From positions 806,001 to 870,000 of the forward strand of contig NZ_FPAP01000002.1 in assembly GCF_900116415.1 (NCBI RefSeq): a stretch of DNA of 64,000 bases, given 5' to 3'. The DNA is from Chryseobacterium formosense (GTDB taxonomy: Bacteria > Bacteroidota > Bacteroidia > Flavobacteriales > Weeksellaceae). The notes under the pieces are model-generated. The model made no database searches and had not been told where the DNA came from. It worked only from the letters and a program-made list of their open reading frames with translations. Of the stretch, positions 39,549 through 48,495 are shown piece by piece (the stretch's first letter is position 1; every line of letters begins with the position of its first letter). The translations under genes were made by a program, and so were the position numbers.

Positions 39549-41615
39549 TTAGGTTACTAATGTATTCGCAATGAAATCGGGCACCAAAGCATAGTGCGAC
39601 AACTTCATGCTGATCGAAGCTCTACCGCTCGTCAACGTTCTCAGATCAGAAATATATCCAAAAGTAGAAGCCAAAGGAACTTCTGCAGTGAAAATTTTTC
39701 TTCCTGATTTTTCGTCAATCGAAGTGATCATTCCTCTTCGTTTATTGATGTCGGCGGTCACGACTCCGGTATATTCTTCAATACTTTGAATTTCAACCTG
39801 CATAATGGGTTCTAAAAGTTTAGGCTTGCAACTTTTTGCAACCCCTTTGAAGCCATCTCTGGCAGCAAGCTCAAAATCAAGAGCTTTGGAATCTTCAGAG
39901 TGAGTCGACCCGTCCAGAAGCGTAATTTTCATGCTTTCCAAAGGGTTTCCGCTTAAAGTACCATGTTCCATCGCTTCTCTGAACCCTTTTTCAATCGACG
40001 GAATATATTCACTCGGAATAACACCGCCTTTTATCTGATTAATAAATTCCAAACCGGTTTCATTATCATCTCTAGGTCCGATTTCAAATGTAATGTCTGC
40101 AAATTGTCCGCTTCCACCAGTTTGTTTAACCAATTTTTCCCTGTGTTTTTTGGTCTCAGTTAAAATTTCCTTGTACGAAACTTTAGGTTTTCCTTGGTTA
40201 ATTTCAATGCCGTGATTCAACCGTATCTTTTCTAAAGTAACCTCAAGATGTAATTCACCCAAACCGCTCAACAAAGTTTCTCCCGTTTGTTTGTCTCTTT
40301 CAACAACCAACGACGGATCTTCTTCCTGAATTTTCGATAAAACCAAGCCGAAAGATTTCTCATCAGCATTTGTTTTAGGTTCAATCGAAACCCGAATTAC
40401 TGGAGTGGGAATCGTAATGGATTCAAGCAAGATAGGTTTTTCAAGACCTGATAAAGAATCTCCGGTTTTCGCATCTTTTATTCCGGTTAAAGCCACGATG
40501 TCACCTGCTTTTCCTTCTTCAATCGTTGTGGTTTTGTCCGACTGCATCTGCAAAATCCTTGAAATCCTGAAATGTTCATCCGTTCTCACATTCTGAACTG
40601 TATCACCCGATTTTATACTTCCTGAATAAATTCTCAGCATCGCCAATTTGCCCATGTGTTTATCAATCACGACTTTGAAAACCAATCCTGAAAAAGTTTC
40701 TTCTTCATTTCTTTCAAGCTCGATTGTTTCTTCCGTTTTCGCATCTTTTCCTTTGATAGAAGGTAATTGATTCGGAGCAGGAAGATAACTTGCGATCGCA
40801 TCAAGCAAAGGCTGAACTCCTTTATTTTTAAAAGCAGAACCACATAAAACAGGAACTACAGCTCTTGACTGACAGGCTCTTTTTATCGCTTCAAAAATCA
40901 TTTCTTCAGAAATTATCGTTTCAGAATCCATGAAATTTTCAAAGAAATTTTCATCAAATTCGGCTAAAGTTTCCATTAATTTGAGTCTGAATTCATCAGC
41001 TTCCGCTTTATGATTTTCAGGAATTTCCTTCTCAATAATGGTTTCTCCGTTTTCATCGATCCAATACAACGCTTTTTGTTTTATTAAATCGATGACGCCT
41101 TCAAATTGGTCTTCTGCATCGATTGGAATTTGTAAAGCCAAAGGAACTGCATTCAATTTAGTTTTTATTTCATTTAAAACAGCAAAAAAATCAGCTCCGA
41201 TTCTGTCCATTTTATTAATGAAACAAATCTTGGAAATTCCATGTTTTTCCGCTTGGAACCAGACGTTTTCCGTTTGTGGCTGAACTCCCGAAGAAGCGCA
41301 GAAAACCGCAACAACGCTGTCCAAAACTCTTAAAGAACGCTCAACTTCTACCGCAAAATCAATGTGACCCGGAGTGTCAATAATGTTGATATTGAAAACA
41401 TTCTGATCTTTTTTCCATTGAGTAGAAATTGCAGCCGATGAAATGGTAATTCCTCGGTTTTTCTCCTGAATGTCTTTATCCATCGTAGTATTTCCTTCAT
41501 CTACGTTTCCTATTTTGTGGATCATTCCGGTATAATAAAGTAATCTTTCAGTTAATGTCGTTTTGCCGGCGTCGACGTGTGCTATAATCCCTATATTTCG
41601 TGTATTGTATTTCAT
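39549..41615 (-). CDS. fusA: Elongation factor G paralogue
   Basis: A 688-residue translational GTPase: G1 AHVDAGKT (13-20), switch I RGITI, G3 DTPGH, G4 NKMD, then EF-G domains II-V (final KLSHYALVPDFIA). Switch motifs are intact, so GTP hydrolysis is expected. It lies alone, not with rpsL/rpsG as the primary gene does, so it is probably a second EF-G. Bacteroidota often carry an additional EF-G with a special role under starvation. Tet(Q)-type ribosome protection was considered and seems less likely because domain IV looks like EF-G. Confidence 0.8.
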   Translation of the reverse strand: MKYNTRNIGIIAHVDAGKTTLTERLLYYTGMIHKIGNVDEGNTTMDKDIQEKNRGITISSAAISTQWKKDQNVFNINIIDTPGHIDFAVEVERSLRVLDSVVAVFCASSGVQPQTENVWFQAEKHGISKICFINKMDRIGADFFAVLNEIKTKLNAVPLALQIPIDAEDQFEGVIDLIKQKALYWIDENGETIIEKEIPENHKAEADEFRLKLMETLAEFDENFFENFMDSETIISEEMIFEAIKRACQSRAVVPVLCGSAFKNKGVQPLLDAIASYLPAPNQLPSIKGKDAKTEETIELERNEEETFSGLVFKVVIDKHMGKLAMLRIYSGSIKSGDTVQNVRTDEHFRISRILQMQSDKTTTIEEGKAGDIVALTGIKDAKTGDSLSGLEKPILLESITIPTPVIRVSIEPKTNADEKSFGLVLSKIQEEDPSLVVERDKQTGETLLSGLGELHLEVTLEKIRLNHGIEINQGKPKVSYKEILTETKKHREKLVKQTGGSGQFADITFEIGPRDDNETGLEFINQIKGGVIPSEYIPSIEKGFREAMEHGTLSGNPLESMKITLLDGSTHSEDSKALDFELAARDGFKGVAKSCKPKLLEPIMQVEIQSIEEYTGVVTADINKRRGMITSIDEKSGRKIFTAEVPLASTFGYISDLRTLTSGRASISMKLSHYALVPDFIANTLVT

Positions 41616-42203
41616 TTTGTTAAATTTAAATTTTTGATTTTTAAACTTCTAAAATAATGTTGATTGATGTTTTTTTTGAATTTTTTGACGCAAAGATTTA
41701 GTTCTAATAAAACCTTGAGTTTAAAAGAAAATTTTCAAAACTTTATCACCGAACAACAGAAGTTTTTAGAATGTAAAAGCTGAAATAGGGTAGCGAAAAA
41801 GACCTATCTGAACAGATAGGCCTTCGTTATATTTTTGTTTTTATAAGGACGATCGTTATTCAGATAAATATTCAGTGCTACCAAAGTACACAGCTCTGAT
41901 AGGATTGCTTAAAGTTATAATATTTATCATTTTTGTTGACATTGTTGATTGTTAATCGGTTGCGAAATTAGAAAAAAAATTTAAAAGGCAAAGAATTTTT
42001 AAAAAAATATTTTCAAAAGTAAAAATAAGATCTTAATCGTCTTTAATAAAAATCTTAAAAAATCTTAAAAAAAATCAAGATTGAATGAAAAATTTTATCT
42101 TTGAATTTAATTGAATTTAAAACACAAAACGATGATTAAAAACAGTGTAACATTTAAACAAAATCTTTTTCAATAAAAGCTAAATCTCTTAACTTAAATT
42201 ATT
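41616..42203. other. 588-bp gap with a hairpin and a promoter
   Basis: CCTATCT-GAAC-AGATAGG near 41802-41821 forms a strong hairpin followed by T-rich sequence; no gene reads into it, so it may end a small RNA. TTATCTTTG near 42089 is a good -7 box for the Ter-type operon. Otherwise AT-rich and featureless. Confidence 0.45.
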
Positions 42204-42878
42204 TTGAAAACAGATATCGACATTCAGAACCATGATCATTTTTCTTTTGATCTTTGGCTTACTCTCATCAAATCTCATCCCGAATTCAAAGCAAAAAGAG
42301 TTGAGCTTTTTTCTTCATTTTTTGACGTGAAAAAACCGATAGATGAAGTTGCGAAAACGGTAAAATATTATGATGATCTTTGTAATTCGATTAATGAACT
42401 AATTGGCGGTAACGTTGATACTTTTGAGATTTATTTATTGATTTTAGCTTCGTTGAAGGTTGATTTAAAACAAATAAACAAAGAGATTTTAAACGAATTT
42501 TATCAGAAAAGTGAAGACTTATTTTTAGAATATAAACCTGTTGTGATTTTTGAAAATATTCATCAGTTTTTTGATGAAATTAAAAATCAGGGAAAAACAA
42601 TTAATATTCTCAGCAACACAGGTTTCATCAAAGGAATCACGATGCGCAAATTTCTGATGAATGAAAATCTTGATCAGTATATTGATTTCCATATTTATTC
42701 GGATGAAATCAACTGCTCAAAACCCAATCCGATGATCTTTCAGGAAGTAAGAAACTTAATGAAAAACAAGGATTTGGAATTGGAAAAGATTTTGCATATC
42801 GGTGATAATCCGATTGCTGATTACAAAGGCGCAAAAGATTTCGGATTCAGTGCACACCTACTCAAACACAAAATATAA
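42204..42878 (+). CDS. HAD-superfamily hydrolase of the Ter cluster
   Basis: A 224-residue HAD phosphatase. Motif I is FSFDLWLTLIKS (about residues 13-24), where the second Asp of DxD is Trp/Leu-shifted; motif II NILSNTGF (about 134); motif III/IV KPNPMIFQEV and HIGDNPIADYKGAK. It starts with TTG at 42204. Only 2 nt separate it from the phosphoribosyltransferase-like gene, and TerD and TelA follow, the usual company of HAD proteins in tellurium-resistance-type stress operons. The substrate is unknown. Confidence 0.75.
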   Translation: MKTDIDIQNHDHFSFDLWLTLIKSHPEFKAKRVELFSSFFDVKKPIDEVAKTVKYYDDLCNSINELIGGNVDTFEIYLLILASLKVDLKQINKEILNEFYQKSEDLFLEYKPVVIFENIHQFFDEIKNQGKTINILSNTGFIKGITMRKFLMNENLDQYIDFHIYSDEINCSKPNPMIFQEVRNLMKNKDLELEKILHIGDNPIADYKGAKDFGFSAHLLKHKI

Positions 42879-42880
42879 TT

Positions 42881-43705
42881 ATGAACAAACGTTATAGTTT
42901 ACATAAAATAGATTCTGCAGATCAGTTTACTTTCTCGCCTGCAGAATACAGCTATTTCAAATATGGCGATAAGTTTTATGCGGAAAAGTTTGCAAAAGAA
43001 CTTTTTGATGGTTTCATTGCGCATCATCCTGAAATTTTAGAGACAGACAAAGAAATTGTGGTGTTGCCAAGTCCGTACATGGCTATCCCGACCGCTTCCA
43101 ATTTCCTGTGTTTTTATTTCAAAAAACACCTCGATTTCTATCTTTTTCAGAAAGGAAAAAAGTCGAGCATTATTTCAAAAATCAACAGAAATCATACGTA
43201 CACGACAGATTACGGAACTTTAAGTTTTGAAGATCGTAAGAGTTTGATTGCTAATGATACTTATTATCTGGATAAAGATTTTTTAAGAGGTAAACTCTGC
43301 ATTTTTATCGATGATATTAAAATCACGGGAAGTCATGAATATACGGTGAATAAAATCCTTAATCAATACTCGGTGAATGCTGATTTTCTTTTCATGTATT
43401 ATGCCGAACTGATTAATCTGGAAATTGACCCGAAAATTGAAAATTTCTTCAATTATTATACGGTGAAAAATGTTCAGGATGTGGTGGATGTGATGTCTAA
43501 AGAAAGTTTTCAGTTCAATACGAGAATTGTAAAGTATATTTTAGGCTTAAATTCCGAAAATTTTGAGTATCTTACCTCAAATGTAAAAAAACAACATGCT
43601 GATGATCTGATAGAGCTTGCAATAAGCAACAATTATCATTTAATAAAAGAATACGAAAATAACATAAACACTTTAACACAAACAGAAATCTATTATGGCA
43701 ATTAA
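42881..43705 (+). CDS. Phosphoribosyltransferase-like protein of the Ter cluster
   Basis: A 274-residue protein with a PRTase-type core: IVVLPSPYMAIPTASNFLCF and the PRPP-binding motif LCIFIDDIKITGSHEYTVNK (about residues 140-159). Ter-associated PRTases are proposed to make nucleotide-like molecules with neighbouring HAD and ATP-grasp enzymes. It overlaps terD by 11 nt, so it is translationally coupled. The exact reaction is unknown. Confidence 0.7.
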   Translation: MNKRYSLHKIDSADQFTFSPAEYSYFKYGDKFYAEKFAKELFDGFIAHHPEILETDKEIVVLPSPYMAIPTASNFLCFYFKKHLDFYLFQKGKKSSIISKINRNHTYTTDYGTLSFEDRKSLIANDTYYLDKDFLRGKLCIFIDDIKITGSHEYTVNKILNQYSVNADFLFMYYAELINLEIDPKIENFFNYYTVKNVQDVVDVMSKESFQFNTRIVKYILGLNSENFEYLTSNVKKQHADDLIELAISNNYHLIKEYENNINTLTQTEIYYGN

Positions 43706-44249
43706 CTTACAGAAAGGACAAAGAGAAAATATAAACGCACCAAAATTTACGATTGGTTTAGGATGGGACGTCAACAATACTTCTACAGGTGGGGCTTTCG
43801 ACCTTGATGCATCACTTTTTTTATTGGGTGACAACAAAAGACTGGTTTCAGACAATCACTTTATTTTTTACAATAATTTAGAATCTCCGGATAAAGCCGT
43901 GATTCACTCTGGTGATAACCTTACAGGTGACGGTGACGGTGATGATGAGCAAATAAAAATTGATTTAACTAAAATCGATGCAGCTGTAAAAGAAATTTCT
44001 GTGGTAGTAACGATTCACGATGCAGATACGAGAAGACAGAATTTCGGACAGGTAAGAAATTCTTTCATCCGAATTTTTAATACAGATACCAACGAAGAAA
44101 TTTTGAAATATGAATTGGATGAAGATTTCTCTATCGAAACTGCCGTAGAATTCGGAAGAGTCTACAACAGAAACGGAGAATGGAAATTTGAAGCTGTAGG
44201 AAGCGGGCAAAGAGAAGGTCTTGAGAAATTTGTATCAATGTATCAATAA
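43695..44249 (+). CDS. TerD-family stress protein, first copy
   Basis: A 184-residue calcium-binding TerD domain protein. AINLQKGQRENINAPKFTIG opens it; FDLDASLFLL and HSGDNLTGDGDGDDEQIKID (about residues 76-95) carry the acidic calcium-binding loops; the end FGRVYNRNGEWKFEAVGSG is diagnostic. TerD proteins are linked to tellurite, phage and membrane stress. It overlaps the PRTase gene and is 8 nt before telA. A second TerD follows at 46606. Confidence 0.92.
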   Translation: MAINLQKGQRENINAPKFTIGLGWDVNNTSTGGAFDLDASLFLLGDNKRLVSDNHFIFYNNLESPDKAVIHSGDNLTGDGDGDDEQIKIDLTKIDAAVKEISVVVTIHDADTRRQNFGQVRNSFIRIFNTDTNEEILKYELDEDFSIETAVEFGRVYNRNGEWKFEAVGSGQREGLEKFVSMYQ

Positions 44250-44257
44250 TTAATGTT

Positions 44258-45427
44258 ATGGATAATCAGCAGAATAACCCAAACGATCCGTTAGGATCAA
44301 TTGAGCCTTTAAAAAGTTTTGATCCAACGCCTTCAACAAATCAGTCGCTACAGCCTGATCCTGCAGCTCCCGCAGTTTTGATCGACCGTGATGGAAATGT
44401 AAACTTAAATCAGATGCAGGAACAGGATCGTGCAAAGTACGAACTTGTTGCCAATTCTATTGACGAAACAAATCCGGGATCTATTGTAAATTTCGGGTCA
44501 GAATTACAAAAAACGCTTGCCAACCAAAGTGATAGCTTTTTAGGAAATGTAAGACGTTCGAATTCTGGAGAAGTAGGAGAATTAATTAATAACTTGTTGA
44601 TTGAATTAAATTACGTTGACGTAGATGAAATTAACAACGGCGGAGTAAAAGGTTTTTTAAGTAAAATTCCATTTATGAAAAAAATGCTGACTCAAGTTGA
44701 TAATCTTTTTGCTAAATATGATAAAATTACAAGCAATATCGACCAGATTTCGCATAAAGTAAACGCCGGAATTATTACTTCAACGAAAGATAATGCGGTT
44801 TTACAGACAATTTTCGACAGCAATGTGAATTCAATTAAAGCCATTGAAGATCTGGTAATTGCTGGAAATTTAAGAATGGAAAAAGCTGCTTTGGAATTGG
44901 CTCAAATGGAAGCGAATGTTCAGAATTTTGCCGATTATCAGATTGCTGACAAAAGAGATTTTATCAACAGATTAGACAGAAGATTGGCAGATTTGAAGGT
45001 TGTACGTTTGATTATGATGCAGTCTCTTCCGCAAATCAGATTGGTACAGAATAACAACGTTTCGATTGCTGAAAAAGCGCAAACCATTTTAACAACGACT
45101 CTGCCGGTTTGGAAAAATCAGCTTTCTTTGGCAGTTGCGATGCACAGACAACAGCAGAATATAGAAATTCAACAGAAAGTTTCGCAAACAACTGAAGATA
45201 TTCTAAGAAAAAACGCGGAGCGTCTTGGTCAGAATTCAAGAAATGTAGCGAGAGCAAACGAACAGACTATTGTTTCAGCTGAAACGTTGAAAGAAACAAC
45301 GGCTATGCTGATTAATACATTGAATGAAGTAAAACAGATTCAGAAACAGGGTACAGAAAGCAGAAGAAAACTGGATCAGGATCTTCAGACTCTGGAACAC
45401 GAATTAAAAGCAAACATCAGAGGTTAA
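44258..45427 (+). CDS. telA: Toxic anion resistance protein, TelA/YceG-like family
   Basis: A 389-residue soluble, mostly helical protein: GELINNLLIELNYVDVDEIN, then SKIPFMKKMLTQVDNLFAKY and long helices (residues 150-380), ending in a coiled coil (TLNEVKQIQKQGTESRRKLD). This is the usual TelA layout. It sits between TerD and a cluster-specific unknown gene. Biochemical role is unknown; association with TerD and TerC is well established. Confidence 0.85.
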   Translation: MDNQQNNPNDPLGSIEPLKSFDPTPSTNQSLQPDPAAPAVLIDRDGNVNLNQMQEQDRAKYELVANSIDETNPGSIVNFGSELQKTLANQSDSFLGNVRRSNSGEVGELINNLLIELNYVDVDEINNGGVKGFLSKIPFMKKMLTQVDNLFAKYDKITSNIDQISHKVNAGIITSTKDNAVLQTIFDSNVNSIKAIEDLVIAGNLRMEKAALELAQMEANVQNFADYQIADKRDFINRLDRRLADLKVVRLIMMQSLPQIRLVQNNNVSIAEKAQTILTTTLPVWKNQLSLAVAMHRQQQNIEIQQKVSQTTEDILRKNAERLGQNSRNVARANEQTIVSAETLKETTAMLINTLNEVKQIQKQGTESRRKLDQDLQTLEHELKANIRG

Positions 45428-45466
45428 TAAGAGGATAAAAAGGTGAATGAGGAGGTTACAATCATA

Positions 45467-46390
45467 ATGTCTCAAAGCAAAAGAAGATTAACAAGGCTTA
45501 AACTTCTGGCTAATTTCTTTGAAAATGTTGATATTATTGCGATTTACATCAAAACGGATATCATTCATAATTTATTTAATGAAAATCAGACATTAGATTA
45601 CAACAAACTTGAACTTTTTCATCTGCAATACACCGACAGTCTGATAGAATTGTTAACCAAGATAAAAAAGAAAAAGGAAAACGATTCGCTGGCTGTTATC
45701 AACGAGATTAATATCAATAACCGATATATTGAGGCTTTCGAAGAAAAAAAGAACGACAGTTTTGAAACCGACAGAAAAATCTACAGCGGAATTTTTTCTG
45801 AACATCTGAAAAATCTTTACAAAGATCTTACAGAAGACAGAGCCATGCTGAACTGGAATGATGTGTTGTATTTTCATAAGAAATATGCTGCAGAATTTTA
45901 CAGAACAGAGTTTGATGAAGAGAAACTGAAGCCTAATTCTGTTCCGTTTTACCAATATCAGGATTACTGTATTGAAAGAAAACTGTTGGGTAAACTCAAT
46001 ATTCAGAATTTTAAAGTTCGTTTTGTATGCGGTTATCGTGTGGAAAGAGATGAGTATGAGTTATTTAAAATCTTTCAGTCTGATGAGCATTTCGTTTTCA
46101 ATGTAGAAGAAAAAAAGATGTACTTAATTGATGATGAGGATTTAGAATCATTAAATACCAATGAAAATGAATCCAATCAGATTTCAATTATCAATCAGCT
46201 GAAAAGAAAGAACGAAGATTTGGAAGAAACTATGGAGTTTAAGAAAAAATCACTCTCTGAAGACGTTGAATTGGTACTGAAAGATTATCTCAGAAATCTC
46301 GAAAGCATTGATATTATGAGCAAAATATTTGATGTAAACGAAGAAACGAATATTCTTCGGGCAATGCTCAATTTGAATATAAATAATTAA
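45467..46390 (+). CDS. Ter-cluster hypothetical protein, 307 aa
   Basis: Not recognised. Helical, charged, no signal peptide or membrane segment; ISIINQLKRKNEDLEETMEF near residue 240 predicts a coiled coil. A GTG at 45443 would add 8 residues, but the ATG at 45467 (MSQSKRRLTRLKLLANF) is preferred. Position between telA and the second terD suggests a dedicated component of this Ter operon. Confidence 0.6.
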   Translation: MSQSKRRLTRLKLLANFFENVDIIAIYIKTDIIHNLFNENQTLDYNKLELFHLQYTDSLIELLTKIKKKKENDSLAVINEININNRYIEAFEEKKNDSFETDRKIYSGIFSEHLKNLYKDLTEDRAMLNWNDVLYFHKKYAAEFYRTEFDEEKLKPNSVPFYQYQDYCIERKLLGKLNIQNFKVRFVCGYRVERDEYELFKIFQSDEHFVFNVEEKKMYLIDDEDLESLNTNENESNQISIINQLKRKNEDLEETMEFKKKSLSEDVELVLKDYLRNLESIDIMSKIFDVNEETNILRAMLNLNINN

Positions 46391-46476
46391 AAAGTGAATG
46401 GTCAATTGTGAGATGTGAATTTTACAATCATTCCTTTAAATTAAAACAAAAAACAAAAAATTTAAATATGCAATTT

Positions 46477-46557
46477 CCTTTGCTGAGTAGAACGCCTTTG
46501 CGAACGGAAAATATGCAGAACAAATTTTAAAAAATTTTTGCGGACTTTGCGTTTAAA
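46477..46557 (+). repeat. Dispersed upstream repeat R1, copy 5
   Basis: TTTGCTGAGTAGAACGCC, CGCCTTTGCGAACGG and GGACTTTGCG; lies about 50 nt before the second terD. Confidence 0.7.
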
Positions 46558-46605
46558 TTTAACATTTAAGTAAAGATTCAAAAACAAATAAAACAAAATA
46601 TAATA

Positions 46606-47217
46606 ATGGCTATTAACTTACAAAAAGGACAAAGAATAAACCTTACCAAAGAAAACGGAACGACACTTTCCCAAGCTTGTGTAGGAATAAACTGGGGTGC
46701 AATCGAAAAGAAAAGTTTCTTCGGTGGAACTTCAAAAGAAGCAGTAGACTTAGATGGAAGCTGCATTTTGTATGATTCAAACAAGAATGCAACAGAAGTA
46801 ATCTATTTCGGGAATTTAAAATCTAGAAACGGATCTGTAAAACACAGTGGTGATGATTTAACAGGTGATGTAAACGGTGATGACGGATTGGATAATGAAG
46901 TAATCACAGTAGATTTTTCAAACTTAGATCCTGCAGTGGAGCACGTTGCAATGGTTTTGCACAGCTACAGAGGTCAGGATTTCGGAACGATTCCTTTTGC
47001 ATCGATCAGAATTTATGAAGGAACTCCAACAAATGTAAGAGAAGTTTTTGCTAAATATGATATTGCAAACGATAAATCTTTCAGCGGTCACGTTTCAATG
47101 GTGATGGGAGTATTTTATAAGAGAAACGGTGAATGGAAATTCAACGCAATCGGAGATGCTACTTCAGATAAAAAATTAGAACAGACGGTTCAGACTGTTC
47201 AGCAAAAATATTTGTAA
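46606..47217 (+). CDS. TerD-family stress protein, second copy
   Basis: A 203-residue TerD paralogue starting AINLQKGQRINLTKENG. The calcium-binding loops are AVDLDGSCILYD and HSGDDLTGDVNGDDGLDNEV; VFYKRNGEWKFNAIGDAT ends the domain. It has an insert (KKSFFGGTSKEA) absent from the first copy, closer to TerZ/TerE-type members. Preceded by R1 and followed by a terminator, so it may be transcribed separately. Confidence 0.9.
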   Translation: MAINLQKGQRINLTKENGTTLSQACVGINWGAIEKKSFFGGTSKEAVDLDGSCILYDSNKNATEVIYFGNLKSRNGSVKHSGDDLTGDVNGDDGLDNEVITVDFSNLDPAVEHVAMVLHSYRGQDFGTIPFASIRIYEGTPTNVREVFAKYDIANDKSFSGHVSMVMGVFYKRNGEWKFNAIGDATSDKKLEQTVQTVQQKYL

Positions 47218-47267
47218 GAATATTAAAAATTTATCTGAAATTATATTATTTTAGACAAATCATAATG

Positions 47268-47301
47268 AGCAATAGCTGTATATTTCATAGCTATTGCTTT
47301 T
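47268..47301 (+). terminator. Terminator after the second terD
   Basis: AGCAATAGCT/AGCTATTGCT exact ten-pair stem, eleven-nt loop, short T-run. Confidence 0.8.
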
Positions 47302-47325
47302 ATCATATAATAAACAAAATTAAAA

Positions 47326-48375
47326 GTGGAACAACATCAAAGTATTTTAGAACTGCATCCCGGGTTGGTCTGGGGATTTGCGATAACGGTTGTTATCATG
47401 TTACTTCTCGATTTAGGAGTTTTCAACAAGAAAAGTCATGAGGTTTCTTCCAAAGAGGCAACCATTTGGTCAATTGTCTGGATCTCGCTGTCAATGGTTT
47501 TTTCCGGAGTGGTTTACTGGGTTTTCAACACCGATGGATCTCCCCAAAGTCACGCTTTGGCTGTGGAAAAATTCACGCAGTATCAAGCGGCATATTGGAT
47601 TGAGAAAGCACTATCGGTAGATAATCTCTTCGTATTTATCCTCGTTTTCGGGTTCTTTAAAGTGCCTAAATTCTTACATCACAAAGTTTTATTCTGGGGA
47701 ATTATAGGGGCACTTATTTTCAGAGCAATCTTTATTTTTGCTGGAGTTGAATTAATTGATTTGACGTATTTGCCGGAGATGAATGTTTTTGGTCATGCAG
47801 TAAGAATCAATGTTGTAATGACACTTTTTGGGTTGTTTCTTATTTATGCAGGAATCAAATCTTGGGGTGACGGCGGAGACGATGACGATGAAGATTACAG
47901 CGATACAGCAGGTGCAAAACTGATCAAAAGTTTCTGGAAAGTTTCAGATAATTATGATGGTGACAAGTTTTTTACTGTTCAAAACGGAATCAAAATGGCA
48001 ACACCACTTTTGGTCGTTGTAGCAGTAATCGAATTTACCGATGTACTTTTTGCTGTAGATTCTATTCCTGCGATTTTTGCGATATCCAATGACCCATTCA
48101 TCCTTTATACATCAAATATTTTTGCAATTTTAGGATTAAGATCATTGTATTTCTTGTTGGCCAACTTCATTCACATGTTTAGCAAGCTTCCATATGGCCT
48201 GGCTATTATTTTGGCGTTTATCGGGGTTAAGATGCTTATTGCTCCATGGTATCATATCACATCTCCGGTTTCATTAGGAATTGTGGGCGGAGTGTTGGTG
48301 CTTTCGGTGCTTATTTCAATCATGTTCCCTGACAAGAAAGATGATGAAGAAAAAGAAAAATTAGAAGAAAATTAA
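47326..48375 (+). CDS. terC: TerC-family integral membrane protein
   Basis: A 349-residue membrane protein with about nine hydrophobic segments. IEKALSVDNLFVFILVFGFF (about 92-111) and VIEFTDVLFAVDSIPAIFAI (about 240-259) carry the acidic residues typical of TerC/Alx transporters, linked to metal (manganese) export and tellurite resistance. It starts with GTG and closes the Ter cluster. A charged loop GDDDDEDYSD (about 183-192) is cytoplasmic or periplasmic. A hairpin terminator follows at 48383. Confidence 0.92.
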   Translation: MEQHQSILELHPGLVWGFAITVVIMLLLDLGVFNKKSHEVSSKEATIWSIVWISLSMVFSGVVYWVFNTDGSPQSHALAVEKFTQYQAAYWIEKALSVDNLFVFILVFGFFKVPKFLHHKVLFWGIIGALIFRAIFIFAGVELIDLTYLPEMNVFGHAVRINVVMTLFGLFLIYAGIKSWGDGGDDDDEDYSDTAGAKLIKSFWKVSDNYDGDKFFTVQNGIKMATPLLVVVAVIEFTDVLFAVDSIPAIFAISNDPFILYTSNIFAILGLRSLYFLLANFIHMFSKLPYGLAIILAFIGVKMLIAPWYHITSPVSLGIVGGVLVLSVLISIMFPDKKDDEEKEKLEEN

Positions 48376-48382
48376 TAAACTG

Positions 48383-48413
48383 AAAGGCTTTACACATCGT
48401 AAAGCCTTTTTTA
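48383..48413 (+). terminator. Terminator after terC
   Basis: AAAGGCTTTA/TAAAGCCTTT stem with a T-run. Confidence 0.85.
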
Positions 48414-48495
48414 TTTGGTTATTGTGAAATTCACCATTCACTTGCGAGGCAAAAATTCACCATTAAAAATTCCAGCAACTAATAACCACCAACCA

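Noticed and set aside
39549..41615. Tetracycline ribosomal protection gene
   Set aside because: N-terminal and domain IV motifs follow EF-G rather than Tet(M)/Tet(Q) patterns.
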